A stretch of 64,000 nucleotides of DNA from Streptomyces fildesensis (lineage in GTDB: Bacteria > Actinomycetota > Actinomycetes > Streptomycetales > Streptomycetaceae), in NCBI RefSeq assembly GCF_016107395.1, contig NZ_JAAIKO010000001.1, positions 62,001 to 126,000 of the forward strand, given 5' to 3'. The notes under the pieces were generated by a model. It had not been told where the DNA came from and searched no databases. It worked only from the letters and a program-made list of their open reading frames with translations. A program made the translations under genes and the position numbers. This document shows, piece by piece, positions 15,868 through 25,529 of the stretch (position 1 is its first letter; every line of letters starts with the position of its first letter).

Positions 15868-16940
15868 GGCTGTGGGCGCGCCTGTGGGCGGCGCTGAGGC
15901 CCTACGACCCGCTGCGGTCCATCAAGGCGGCCCTGCAACTGCTGGTCGTCGTCTCGGTGCTGATCACGACGCTGCTGGTGATCGTCGCGATCCACTCGGC
16001 CACCGAGCTCCGGGTGATCACGATCTTCTCGATCATCGCCTGTCTGCTGATCACCCAGTTCGTGGCGCACGGCCTGACGGCGCCGCTGCGGGAGATGACC
16101 GCGGTCGCGCGGGCCATGGCGCAGGGCGACTACAGCCGACGGGTGGCGCAGGTGCGCCGCGACGAGGTCGGTGAGCTGGCGGAGACGTTCAACCGCATGG
16201 CGGCCGATCTGGAGGCCGTCGACCAGCACCGCAAGGAACTGGTGGCGAATGTCTCACATGAGCTCAGGACGCCCATCGCGGCGCTGCGCGCGGTCCTGGA
16301 GAACGTCGTCGACGGGGTGTCCGAGGCCGATCCCGAGACGATGCGGACCGCGCTGCAGCAGACCGAGCGGCTGGGCAAGCTGGTCAGCCAGCTGCTGGAC
16401 CTGTCCCGGCTGGACAGCGGCGCGGTGCACCTGGACGCCAAGCCCTTCGAGGTCTGGCCCTATCTGTCGGCCGTCCTGAAGACGGCCAGCCTGGGCATGG
16501 AGGGCGCCGCCCGCGCCGGCCGGCGCAGCCGCCCCCGCGCCGACGTCCATCTGCACCTGGACGTCTCACCGCCGGAGCTGACCGCGTACGCCGACGCCGA
16601 GCGGCTGCACCAGGTGGTGGCCAACCTCGTCGACAACGCCGTCAAGCACAGCCCGCCCGGCGGCCGGGTCACCGTCCGCGCCCGGCGCGGGGCCGTGCCC
16701 GGGAGCCTGGACCTGGATGTGCGGGACGAGGGTCCGGGCATCCCGGAGTCCGAGCGCAACCGGGTCTTCGACCGCTTCAACCGGGGCGCCCACCCCGGCG
16801 GCGACGGCGGTACGGGACTGGGGCTGGCCATCGCCCGCTGGGCGGTCGATCTGCACGGCGGGGACATCGAGGTGGCCGAATCCCCCCGTGGCTGCCGGAT
16901 CCGCGTCACGCTTCCGGGTTCGGTTCCCGCGCAACGTTGA
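15864..16940 (+). CDS. Sensor histidine kinase, partner of the OmpR-type regulator
   Basis: 358 aa. Two adjacent hydrophobic stretches lie at about 25-75 (LLVVVSVLITTLLVIVAIHS, FSIIACLLITQFVAHGL), so there is little or no extracytoplasmic sensor loop. This is the intramembrane-sensing layout. HAMP, then HisKA with phospho-acceptor His in VSHELRTPIAAL, then HATPase with N-box NLVDNAVKHSPPGG and G-box GTGLGLAIARW. The start codon overlaps the regulator stop by 4 bp. Confidence 0.93.
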   Translation: MRLWARLWAALRPYDPLRSIKAALQLLVVVSVLITTLLVIVAIHSATELRVITIFSIIACLLITQFVAHGLTAPLREMTAVARAMAQGDYSRRVAQVRRDEVGELAETFNRMAADLEAVDQHRKELVANVSHELRTPIAALRAVLENVVDGVSEADPETMRTALQQTERLGKLVSQLLDLSRLDSGAVHLDAKPFEVWPYLSAVLKTASLGMEGAARAGRRSRPRADVHLHLDVSPPELTAYADAERLHQVVANLVDNAVKHSPPGGRVTVRARRGAVPGSLDLDVRDEGPGIPESERNRVFDRFNRGAHPGGDGGTGLGLAIARWAVDLHGGDIEVAESPRGCRIRVTLPGSVPAQR

Positions 16941-17114
16941 CATAGGCTGGCAATACGGGTGCGGCGGACAGCGGGCCGTACTCGTACGGGGGGACGCCGT
17001 CACAACCCCTTAAGAGGGACCAATTTCCCGCCATGCACAGCGCCGAAACCCCTCTTCCGGTGTGACTTACGCGACGACTGACCCCCGGGCCTGCGCCGAA
17101 CGGCCCGGTAGGCG

Positions 17115-17120
17115 TAGCCT
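17115..17120 (+). promoter_or_regulatory. Possible -10 box of the kgd promoter
   Basis: TAGCCT, a TAnnnT-type -10, lies 50 bp before the chosen kgd start, inside a 230-bp gap after the kinase gene. No clear -35 was recognised. Confidence 0.3.
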
Positions 17121-17170
17121 TTATTCCCGCTGTCCACCATCTTGTGAAGCGGAAGAGGGCGGTTGCCGCC

Positions 17171-20100
17171 GTGTCGCCACAGTCCCCCAATAGCTCGAGC
17201 ACATCGATCGAGACCAACGGTCAGGGCAAGAGCCCTGCCGCGGGCTTCGGCCCCAACGAGTGGCTCGTCGATGAGATCTACCAGCAGTACCTCCAGGACC
17301 CGAACTCGGTAGACCGAGCCTGGTGGGACTTCTTTGCCGATTACAAGCCAGGGACGGACACGGGTTCGTCCGTGGCCGCCCCGGCCGCGCCGGCCCCGGC
17401 CGCCCCGGTCACGGCTGCTGTCCCTGCCCCACAGGCCGCGCCGGCCGCTGCGAAGGCCGCCGCTCCGGCGCCGGCCGCCGCGGCAGCCACGCCCGCGGCC
17501 ACCAGCCCGGCCCCCGCCAAGCCGGCCGCCGCTCCCGCGAAGGCTGCGGCAGCCCCGGCCAAGGCCGCGGAGCCGGCAGCGGCTGCCGAGGGACCGGAGT
17601 ACGTCACGCTGCGCGGCCCGTCGGCCGCCGTCGCGAAGAACATGAACGCCAGCCTCGAACTGCCGACGGCGACCAGCGTTCGCGCGATTCCCGTGAAGCT
17701 GCTGTTCGACAACCGCATCGTCATCAACAACCACCTCAAGCGCGCCCGGGGCGGGAAGGTCTCCTTCACGCACCTCATCGGGTACGCGATGGTGCAGGCC
17801 CTCAAGGCCATGCCGACGATGAACCACTCCTTCACGGAGAAGGACGGCAAGCCGACGCTGGTCAAGCCGGCCCACGTCAACCTGGGCCTGGCCATCGACC
17901 TGGTGAAGCCCAACGGCGACCGCCAGCTGGTCGTCGCGGCCATCAAGAAGGCCGAGACGCTCAACTTCTTCGAGTTCTGGCAGGCGTACGAGGACATCGT
18001 CCGCCGCGCCCGCGCGAACAAGCTGACGATGGACGACTTCACCGGCGTCACCGCGTCGCTGACCAACCCCGGCGGCATCGGCACCGTGCACTCCGTGCCG
18101 CGGCTGATGCCCGGCCAGGGTCTGATCCTCGGCGTCGGCGCGATGGACTACCCGGCGGAGTTCCAGGGCACGTCGCAGGACACCCTGAACAAGCTCGGCA
18201 TCTCCAAGGTCATGACGCTGACCAGCACCTACGACCACCGGGTCATCCAGGGTGCGGCGTCCGGCGAGTTCCTGCGCCAGATGAGCCTGTTCCTGCTCGG
18301 CGAGAACGGCTTCTTCGACGACATCTTCGAGTCGCTGCGGATCCCGTACGAGCCGGTCCGCTGGCGGACCGACATCGACACCGCGCACGACGACGACGTC
18401 ACCAAGGCCGCGCGGGTCTTCGAGCTGATCCACTCCTACCGGGTCCGCGGCCACGTCATGGCCGACACCGACCCGCTGGAGTACCGCCAGCGCAAGCACC
18501 CGGACCTGGACGTCCTGGAGCACGGCCTCACCCTGTGGGACCTGGAGCGCGAGTTCGCGGTCGGCGGGTTCGCCGGCAAGTCGCTGATGAAGCTCCGCGA
18601 CATCCTCGGTGTGCTGCGCGACTCGTACTGCCGCACCGTCGGCGTCGAGTTCATGCACATCCAGGACCCGAAGCAGCGCCGGTGGATCCAGGACCGCGTC
18701 GAGCGGTCGCACACCAAGCCGGAGCGCGACGAGCAGCTGCGGATCCTGCGCCGGCTGAACGCGGCCGAAGCGTTCGAGACGTTCCTGCAGACCAAGTACG
18801 TCGGCCAGAAGCGGTTCTCGCTGGAGGGCGGCGAGTCCGTCATCCCGCTGCTCGACGCCGTCATCGACGCGGCCGCCGAGTCGCGTCTGGACGAGGTCGT
18901 CATCGGCATGGCCCACCGTGGCCGGCTGAACGTGCTGGCGAACATCGTCGGCAAGTCGTACGCGCAGATCTTCCGCGAGTTCGAGGGCAACCTCGACCCG
19001 AAGTCGATGCACGGCTCCGGCGACGTCAAGTACCACCTGGGCGCTCAGGGCACCTTCACCGGTCTGGACGGCGAGCAGATCACCGTCTCGCTGGCGGCGA
19101 ACCCCTCGCACCTGGAGGCCGTCGACCCGATCGTCGAGGGCATCGCGCGCGCCAAGCAGGACATCATCAACAAGGCGGGCACCGACTTCACCGTCATGCC
19201 GGTCGCGCTGCACGGCGACGCGGCCTTCGCCGGCCAGGGCGTCGTCGCGGAGACGCTGAACATGTCGCAGCTGCGCGGCTACCGCACCGGCGGCACCGTG
19301 CACATCGTGATCAACAACCAGGTCGGCTTCACCGCCGCCCCGGCCGCGTCGCGCTCGTCGATGTACTGCACCGACGTCGCCCGCATGATCGAGGCGCCGA
19401 TCTTCCACGTGAACGGCGACGACCCGGAGGCCGTGGTCCGCGTCGCGCGGCTGGCCTTCGAGTTCCGCCAGACGTTCAACAAGGACGTCGTGATCGACCT
19501 GGTCTGCTACCGCCGCCGCGGTCACAACGAGGCCGACAACCCGTCGTTCACCCAGCCCCTGATGTACGACCTGATCGACAAGAAGCGCTCGGTGCGCAAG
19601 CTCTACACCGAGTCCCTCATCGGCCGGGGCGACATCACCCTGGAAGAGGCCGAGCAGGCTCTGCAGGACTACCAGGGCCAGCTGGAGAAGGTCTTCACCG
19701 AGGTCCGCGAGGCCGCCTCCACCCCTGCCGCCACCGAAATGCCGGTGCCGACGCAGGAGTTCCCGGTCAAGCTGGACACGGCGATCAGCCAGGAGACCAT
19801 CAAGCGGATCGCCGCCGCCCAGGTCAACATCCCGGACCGGATCACCGTCCACCCGCGCCTGCTGCCGCAGCTGCAGCGCCGCGCGGCCAGCGTCGAGGAC
19901 GGCACAATCGACTGGGCGATGGGCGAGACCCTCGCCGTCGGCTCGCTGCTCATGGAGGGCACCCCGGTCCGGCTCGCCGGCCAGGACTCCCGCCGTGGCA
20001 CGTTCGGCCAGCGGCACGCCGTGCTGGTCGACCGGGAGACCGGCGAGGACTACACCCCGCTGCTCTACCTCTCCGAGGACCAGGCCCGTTACAACGTCTA

Positions 20101-20956
20101 CGACTCGCTGCTCAGCGAGTACGCGGCGATGGGCTTCGAGTACGGCTACTCGCTGGCCCGGCCCGAGGCGCTGGTGATGTGGGAGGCGCAGTTCGGTGAC
20201 TTCGTCAACGGCGCGCAGACCGTCGTCGACGAGTTCATCTCCTCCGCCGAGCAGAAGTGGGGCCAGACGTCCGGCGTCACCCTGCTGCTGCCGCACGGCT
20301 ACGAGGGACAGGGCCCGGACCACTCCTCGGCCCGCATCGAGCGGTTCCTGGCGATGTGCGCCCAGAACAACATGACGGTCGCCAGCCCCACCACGCCGGC
20401 GAACTACTTCCACCTGCTGCGCTGGCAGGTGCACAACCCGCACCACAAGCCGCTCATCGTCTTCACCCCGAAGTCGATGCTGCGACTGAAGGCCGCGAAC
20501 TCCCGGTCCGAGGACTTCACTTCGGGCGGGTTCCAGCCGGTCATCGGTGACACGACGGTCAGCCCGTCCGCCGTCCGCAAGGTGGTCTTCTGCTCCGGCA
20601 AGGTCTACTACGACCTGATCGCGGCACGTGAGGCCAAGGGCGCGAACGAGGTCGCCATCGTCCGGATCGAGCGGCTCTACCCGCTCCCCGGCAAGGAGAT
20701 CCAGACCGAGCTGGCGCGGTACACCGGTGCCCAGAAGTACGTGTGGGCGCAGGACGAGCCGGCCAACCAGGGTGCGTGGCCGTTCATCGCGCTGAACCTG
20801 ATCGACCACCTGGACCTGGTGCTGGGCGCCGCTCCCGACAACGCCGACCGACTGCGCCGGGTTTCCCGCCCGTCGTCCTCGTCGCCGGCCGTCGGCTCCG
20901 CCAAGCGCCACCAGGCCGAGCAGGAGTCCCTGGTCAACGAGGTCTTCGAGATCTGA
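17171..20956 (+). CDS. kgd: Multifunctional 2-oxoglutarate decarboxylase/dehydrogenase (fused E2-like and E1)
   Basis: 1261 aa. A short N-terminal helix motif ([20 protein letters not shown]) resembles the E1 docking segment. It is followed by a long Ala/Pro-rich linker (about 60-135), a catalytic acyltransferase (E2-like) domain (about 140-390) and a ThDP-dependent E1 domain to the C-terminus. This is the actinobacterial Kgd/OdhA architecture, lacking a lipoyl domain. The E2 active-site stretch reads DHRVIQGA, with Gln at the usual HxxxDG aspartate. It feeds 2-oxoglutarate to succinyl-CoA or semialdehyde in the TCA cycle. GTG at 17171 is chosen because GGAAGAGGG precedes it and homologues start MSPQSP; an upstream GTG at 17144 has no ribosome site. 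In corynebacteria and mycobacteria FHA proteins (OdhI/GarA) inhibit it. Confidence 0.95.
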   Translation: MSPQSPNSSSTSIETNGQGKSPAAGFGPNEWLVDEIYQQYLQDPNSVDRAWWDFFADYKPGTDTGSSVAAPAAPAPAAPVTAAVPAPQAAPAAAKAAAPAPAAAAATPAATSPAPAKPAAAPAKAAAAPAKAAEPAAAAEGPEYVTLRGPSAAVAKNMNASLELPTATSVRAIPVKLLFDNRIVINNHLKRARGGKVSFTHLIGYAMVQALKAMPTMNHSFTEKDGKPTLVKPAHVNLGLAIDLVKPNGDRQLVVAAIKKAETLNFFEFWQAYEDIVRRARANKLTMDDFTGVTASLTNPGGIGTVHSVPRLMPGQGLILGVGAMDYPAEFQGTSQDTLNKLGISKVMTLTSTYDHRVIQGAASGEFLRQMSLFLLGENGFFDDIFESLRIPYEPVRWRTDIDTAHDDDVTKAARVFELIHSYRVRGHVMADTDPLEYRQRKHPDLDVLEHGLTLWDLEREFAVGGFAGKSLMKLRDILGVLRDSYCRTVGVEFMHIQDPKQRRWIQDRVERSHTKPERDEQLRILRRLNAAEAFETFLQTKYVGQKRFSLEGGESVIPLLDAVIDAAAESRLDEVVIGMAHRGRLNVLANIVGKSYAQIFREFEGNLDPKSMHGSGDVKYHLGAQGTFTGLDGEQITVSLAANPSHLEAVDPIVEGIARAKQDIINKAGTDFTVMPVALHGDAAFAGQGVVAETLNMSQLRGYRTGGTVHIVINNQVGFTAAPAASRSSMYCTDVARMIEAPIFHVNGDDPEAVVRVARLAFEFRQTFNKDVVIDLVCYRRRGHNEADNPSFTQPLMYDLIDKKRSVRKLYTESLIGRGDITLEEAEQALQDYQGQLEKVFTEVREAASTPAATEMPVPTQEFPVKLDTAISQETIKRIAAAQVNIPDRITVHPRLLPQLQRRAASVEDGTIDWAMGETLAVGSLLMEGTPVRLAGQDSRRGTFGQRHAVLVDRETGEDYTPLLYLSEDQARYNVYDSLLSEYAAMGFEYGYSLARPEALVMWEAQFGDFVNGAQTVVDEFISSAEQKWGQTSGVTLLLPHGYEGQGPDHSSARIERFLAMCAQNNMTVASPTTPANYFHLLRWQVHNPHHKPLIVFTPKSMLRLKAANSRSEDFTSGGFQPVIGDTTVSPSAVRKVVFCSGKVYYDLIAAREAKGANEVAIVRIERLYPLPGKEIQTELARYTGAQKYVWAQDEPANQGAWPFIALNLIDHLDLVLGAAPDNADRLRRVSRPSSSSPAVGSAKRHQAEQESLVNEVFEI

Positions 20957-20980
20957 CCACGGGCGCACGACACCACGTGC

Positions 20981-21032
20981 GACAAGGGCCGGGCCCGCTA
21001 CCTGAATCCAGGTGGCGGGCCCGGCCCTTGTC
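20981..21032. terminator. Strong hairpin after kgd
   Basis: Arms of 23 bases (20981-21003 with 21010-21032), with one G-T wobble and a 6-base loop, lie between kgd and the convergent seven-gene operon. It probably works in both directions. Confidence 0.9.
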
Positions 21033-21049
21033 CGTGCCCAGGCGGTGCG

Positions 21050-24046
21050 CTAGGTGCCCTGGGGCTCGAAGTCCCAGAACGGCCGGGTGCGGGACCGGGC
21101 GGAGACGGTGTGGACGTGCTGGGCGCCCTGCGTCGCGGACAGCGAGGCGAGCGCCTCCTCCTCGATCTTCTCCGCCTCCTGGATCTTGCGCAGCGCCCGC
21201 AGGTCGGCGGCGAGCGCGATCCGGGCGGAGAGCGTCAGCGGGTGGGTGGCGCCCAGGGAGACCGCGGCGCGCGCCGATGTGTCGCGGCTGAGTTCGGCCG
21301 CCCCTTCGGGATCACCGGAGAAGTTGCGGGTGGCGGTGGCGTTCAGTGCGCAGCCCAGCGTCCAGGGATGGTCCGGTCCGACCGCCTCGTTCATCCCCGT
21401 GAGCGCCTCCTCGATCAGTTCCTGGGCCTGTTGGCGCTCACCCGCCGCGCGCAGCACGAGCCCGTTGTTGCCGAGGCAGCCCAGCACATACGGGTGTACG
21501 GGGCCGAGAGTGGCGCGGTAGCGCCGGGCGACACCCTCGCCGACGCCGCGTGCGCGGTCCAGGTCGCCGTGTTCGCGTGCCACACAGGAGTAGCTGGAGG
21601 CGACCATGAGCGTCAGGGGGTGGTTCTCGCCCAGCACCCGCTCCACTCGTTCCAGCAGCCGGGCCAGCAGCACCGGGGCGCGGCGTTCACCCGTCCGGTA
21701 CTGGCCCATGATGAGGGTGTGTTCGGCCCGCAGGGTCTGCGGGTTGTCGACGCCCATGACGTCGCGGTGGGTACGGACGCTGCGTTCCTGTACCGAGACG
21801 GACTCGTCGTACCGTCCGAGCAGCCGCAGGTCCCAGGCGTAGTTGATCTCGGAGAAGAGCGTCCAGGAGTGCCGCGGGCGCAGCGCGTCGCGACGGATGT
21901 CGAGGGTCTGCCGGTCGAGTTCGAGCGCCTCCTGGTAGCGGCCGAGCAGCCGCACCGAGACGGCGAGGTTGTTGCGGGCGCTGAGGGTGCGCGAATCGCG
22001 GTCCCCGACGAGTTCGAGATAGCCCTCCAGCACCAGCCGGGACACCTCGTGCGCCTCGTCGTACCGGGCGAGGCCGCGCAGGGACGCGGCCAGGCCGGTG
22101 GCGGCGCGCAGCAGGTCGAGGTCCTGCTGCCCGCGCTCCTCCCGCAGATGGTCCACGGCGATCCGGCAGATCGACTCAGCCTTCTCGTAACTGCCGGTCG
22201 CGTGCAGGAGGTTGGCGTAGTGCCGGGTGATGTCCCAGATACGGGGGTGGAATTCCCCGAGCAGTGCCTTCCAGGCGGCGAGCCCGCGTTCCGCCAGCTT
22301 GAGCCCGGAGGTGTACTCGCCCGACAGGTACATGTACCGGAGCGAGTTGAGCACCAGCTGCTGGATGTCCGGGTCGGTGCTCTCCAGCACCCCCGCCGCC
22401 TTCAGGTGCGGCGTGATCTCCGCGTACCGCGGCCACAGCCGGGTGTCGGTGGGCCGGCCCGGGTCGGCGGCGGCCAGCGCGCGGCGCACCACCACGGCGT
22501 ACTCGCGCCGGTCGGCCTCGGACATGCCGTCGCGCACCGTCTGGTGGACCATGCGGTGCATGTGCAGGATCTCGGAGCCGCCGCCCGGATCGTCGGACCC
22601 CACGTCGTGCGACTCGCGGCGGACCACCGAGTACTGGACGAGCTTGGCCGTGGCGTCGTTCCAGCGCAGCGGATCGTTCATCAACCCGACGAGCTGCTCG
22701 GGAAGGTCACGTACCGGCAGTTCGCGCAGCAGCCGGACCGGAATGGGACCGGGCGCGAAGAAGACGCACATCCGCAGCAGGTCGATGGAGGCGGGCTCGG
22801 TGTCCCGCAGTTGGTTGAGCAGTATCGACCAGGCGGTCTGGAAGGTCATCGGGAAGTCGGCGGCGACCTTGAGGCCGGCCTCGGAGTTGTTCCCGGTGCT
22901 CAGCAGCCCGATGTACTCGTCCACCGACATGGTGGAGTCGCTCAGCCAGCCGGCCGTCTGGTCGAGCAGCAGCGGCAGGTCCTCCAGCGCCTCCGCGAGC
23001 CGGTCGGCGTCGGTGTCGTCGAGCCTGTCGGCCCGGCGGCGGACGAAGGCGACGCTCTCGTCGCGGCTGTAGACGGGGACCTCCATCAGGGCGGTGTTGT
23101 GTTCGCCCCAGGCCCGGTTCTGCGAGGTGATCAGCACATGCCCGGGTCCGCTGGGCAGCAGGTCCGCGATGTCCCCGACCTGGTCGGCGCCGTCCAGTAC
23201 GAGCAGCCAGCGGGAGTACGGGTTGCCTCGGCGCAACGCGTCGAGCACGGCGCGCAGCCGCTCGCCGTACTCGGGCCCGGTGGTGAGGCCGAGGGCCGGG
23301 GCGAGTTCGGCCAGCCGCTGGCGCAGGGTGCCGCGCTGGTCGGCGGGGACCCACCACACCGCGTCGTACTCGGAACCGAAGCGGTAGACGTACTCGGCGG
23401 CGATCTGGGTCTTGCCGACGCCGGACATGCCGAGCAGTGTCACGACGGCGGCGCCGTGTTCGGCCTGCTGCAGCCGGTGATAGATGCTGCCGAGCAGGTT
23501 CTCCCGGCCGGTGAACCGGATGTTGCGGCGCGGGACGCCGCCCCAGACCCGCGGCTGGTCGGCGGGGAAGCGGGGGCCGGAGCGGGCCGGGTTCTCCTCC
23601 AGGGGAGCGGTGTCGACGGTACCGAGCCGTGCCAGCAGCCGGCGTTCGGCCTCATGCGCGCCGATGCCCCACAGTGAGGAAGCGCTGAGCGCGGCGGTCG
23701 CGGTCGGGAGCGCGGCGTTGGTGACGGAGACCGCGGCGAAGCGGTCGGTGTTCGTCGCGACGACGGCGCGCAGCGCCTGGTTCCACTCCTCGTGGGTGCG
23801 CGGGCCCAACTGGAAGTACCAGTCGCTGAGAATGACGAGGATGCGTCCCTCGGCGAGCAACAGGTCTTCGAGCGCCTGCTCGATCGTGGTCCCCGGGGGC
23901 GGGTCGAACCGCTCGAAGGCGACCCGGTGCCCCTGCCGTTCGAGACGCGAGCCGATCCACGCGGCCCAGGCCCGGTTGAATCCCGCGAAACTGATGGTGA
24001 CGGGCTGCCTTTCGGCCGTTGCCGCCGACTTCCGCACTACGGCCAT
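21050..24046 (-). CDS. fxsT: FxSxx-COOH system TIR-like/NB-ARC/TPR protein
   Basis: 998 aa, last gene of the seven-gene minus operon. Residues about 15-145 form a TIR-like domain (VTISFAGFNRAWAAWIGSRL, ILSDWYFQLGPRTHEEW). An NB-ARC-type NTPase follows, entered by FTGRE at 178 with Walker A G206-MSGVGKT-213 and an LVLDGAD Walker B. From about 600 onwards there are TPR_10/TPR_12-type repeats (SARNNLAVSVRLLGRYQEALELD). The layout resembles STAND-type signalling ATPases and plant-NLR-like proteins. This family is associated with FxSxx-COOH peptides, which it may sense or which may tether it. Start chosen at ATG 24046 behind GAGGGAGA; the open frame upstream overlaps the neighbouring gene. TIR enzymatic activity cannot be judged here. 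Confidence 0.85.
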   Translation of the reverse strand: MAVVRKSAATAERQPVTISFAGFNRAWAAWIGSRLERQGHRVAFERFDPPPGTTIEQALEDLLLAEGRILVILSDWYFQLGPRTHEEWNQALRAVVATNTDRFAAVSVTNAALPTATAALSASSLWGIGAHEAERRLLARLGTVDTAPLEENPARSGPRFPADQPRVWGGVPRRNIRFTGRENLLGSIYHRLQQAEHGAAVVTLLGMSGVGKTQIAAEYVYRFGSEYDAVWWVPADQRGTLRQRLAELAPALGLTTGPEYGERLRAVLDALRRGNPYSRWLLVLDGADQVGDIADLLPSGPGHVLITSQNRAWGEHNTALMEVPVYSRDESVAFVRRRADRLDDTDADRLAEALEDLPLLLDQTAGWLSDSTMSVDEYIGLLSTGNNSEAGLKVAADFPMTFQTAWSILLNQLRDTEPASIDLLRMCVFFAPGPIPVRLLRELPVRDLPEQLVGLMNDPLRWNDATAKLVQYSVVRRESHDVGSDDPGGGSEILHMHRMVHQTVRDGMSEADRREYAVVVRRALAAADPGRPTDTRLWPRYAEITPHLKAAGVLESTDPDIQQLVLNSLRYMYLSGEYTSGLKLAERGLAAWKALLGEFHPRIWDITRHYANLLHATGSYEKAESICRIAVDHLREERGQQDLDLLRAATGLAASLRGLARYDEAHEVSRLVLEGYLELVGDRDSRTLSARNNLAVSVRLLGRYQEALELDRQTLDIRRDALRPRHSWTLFSEINYAWDLRLLGRYDESVSVQERSVRTHRDVMGVDNPQTLRAEHTLIMGQYRTGERRAPVLLARLLERVERVLGENHPLTLMVASSYSCVAREHGDLDRARGVGEGVARRYRATLGPVHPYVLGCLGNNGLVLRAAGERQQAQELIEEALTGMNEAVGPDHPWTLGCALNATATRNFSGDPEGAAELSRDTSARAAVSLGATHPLTLSARIALAADLRALRKIQEAEKIEEEALASLSATQGAQHVHTVSARSRTRPFWDFEPQGT

Positions 24047-24104
24047 GCGACCGTCTCCCTCGTGATGCGAACGAACGTACGGCCTCGACGGACCGTCAGA
24101 TCCC

Positions 24105-25529
24105 TTAGCTGGGAACATACACCGGTGATTCCCCTCCCGAGGTCCGCCTCCACCACATCCCGCGGGCGGTCTCCACATACGCACTCGCGCGGGCCAAGTG
24201 CCCCTCGGGCGGGGGATGATCCTTCAATCGGGTGAGCTGTCGGACCATGGCGTTGACGAACACTCTTCCCTCGGGCGTGAGGCTCCGCGATCCGGCCAGC
24301 GCGGGCAGTGCGGCGCCGACCTGTTCGCGGCAGCGGGAGTGTTCGGCCCACGCCTTGTCGCGTTCCGCGGCGTCCTTGGTGTCCCTGGCGAACAGCTGCC
24401 AGTACTCGGCGAGTGCCAGATGGGAGTACGCGCCCTGCAGCAGCCCGTCGAAGGGCCGCGGATCGGGCCGCCAGGGGGCCCAGTACCGTCGCTGGGCATC
24501 CGCCGTATGTAGCGGTACAAGGTCGGCGAGAGCACCGAGTTTGGCGTGCTGCAGTTCATGGACGAGCGTCGCGGCGAGATACCCGGGGCTCTGCGGGATG
24601 CTGCTGAGCACGGCGCCGAAAGCCTCGCGGCGGGTCCCGCTGCGGGACACACCGCTGGTGTGCGACCCCGCACCGGGCGACGGGAGCAGCGGCACGAAGC
24701 ACTCCAGCAGATCCGCCACCTCGGCGGGACGCGTCTCCCCGCCGAGGTGCAGCACGGCCATGGCGCCCGCCCAGGCGTGCTGCCACTGGTCGGACTCGGC
24801 GGGCGTCAGCCGGTCGCCGGCCCGCGGGCAGTGCCGTTCCAGTCCGCTGCCCTGCGTCCGGAACGGGTCGATCTCGTCGAGCAGGACCGGCCGCGGTCCA
24901 CCGGTGAGGACCCGCAACGGGAACCAGCGCGGATCGTCCGACCGCCAGCTCCCGTCGGGGCCGCGGCGGATCACGGCAGGGGCGTCCCCCTGCGGAGTGA
25001 CCGTCAGCACGTCCCCGTCGAAGAGGAGTTCAACGGTTCCGAACGCCTGCTGACCGCCTCCGCCGGTCGCGCTCAGCGCCCCCAGAGTGGGCAGTGGCAG
25101 CGCACCGTCCTCGTCGTCGAGCCGGAGGGCGAACGGCACACCGGCGCGTACCCCGGCGGCCGCCGCGAGGGCGCCGAGGTAGGCCAGCTCGTGGGTGAGT
25201 GCCGGTCCGTGCCCCCCGGTGCCGAGCCGGAGCAGGCAGCGGCGGACCCAGGGGCCGACGAGGGGGTAGAACAGCACACGCCGCGTCGCGTCCCGGTCGA
25301 ACCGGTCGGCGGCCTCCAACAGCGCCCAGTGCCGGCGGAACACGGGCGCGGCCGGGCCGCGGTGCTGTGCGACCGCGTCGGACAGGGCGCGGAGCTGGAG
25401 CAGCCGCAGCCGGTGCTGGCCCGCCGCGAGAAGGGCGAGCTCCGCACGCCCGCCGTGGGTGCCGCCGAGTTCCCGGAGCAGGGCGTCGGAGATGCGGCCG
25501 GCCGCACCGGAGAGGATCCCTGTGGTCAT
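24105..25529 (-). CDS. HExxH-motif peptide beta-hydroxylase of the FxSxx-COOH system
   Basis: 474 aa. The metal site H324-ELQ-H328 is visible in ATLVHELQHAKLG, with further conserved acidic and aromatic stretches after it. Proteins of this HEXXH-domain family occur next to FxsB-type radical SAM enzymes. They are now described as alpha-ketoglutarate/iron-dependent peptide beta-hydroxylases rather than proteases, so hydroxylation of the FxsA core is the expected role (by family; not shown here). The start is ATG 25529, overlapping the fxsB stop by 4 bp; the frame open upstream is antisense-like. Translational coupling to fxsB supports a shared peptide substrate. Confidence 0.85.
   Translation of the reverse strand: MTTGILSGAAGRISDALLRELGGTHGGRAELALLAAGQHRLRLLQLRALSDAVAQHRGPAAPVFRRHWALLEAADRFDRDATRRVLFYPLVGPWVRRCLLRLGTGGHGPALTHELAYLGALAAAAGVRAGVPFALRLDDEDGALPLPTLGALSATGGGGQQAFGTVELLFDGDVLTVTPQGDAPAVIRRGPDGSWRSDDPRWFPLRVLTGGPRPVLLDEIDPFRTQGSGLERHCPRAGDRLTPAESDQWQHAWAGAMAVLHLGGETRPAEVADLLECFVPLLPSPGAGSHTSGVSRSGTRREAFGAVLSSIPQSPGYLAATLVHELQHAKLGALADLVPLHTADAQRRYWAPWRPDPRPFDGLLQGAYSHLALAEYWQLFARDTKDAAERDKAWAEHSRCREQVGAALPALAGSRSLTPEGRVFVNAMVRQLTRLKDHPPPEGHLARASAYVETARGMWWRRTSGGESPVYVPS

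Noticed and set aside
17000..20968. A very long open frame (about 1300 codons) on the minus strand opposite kgd
   Set aside because: It is the GC-bias shadow of a known gene. Its product is Arg/Gly/Val-rich without domains and ends in repetitive basic sequence.
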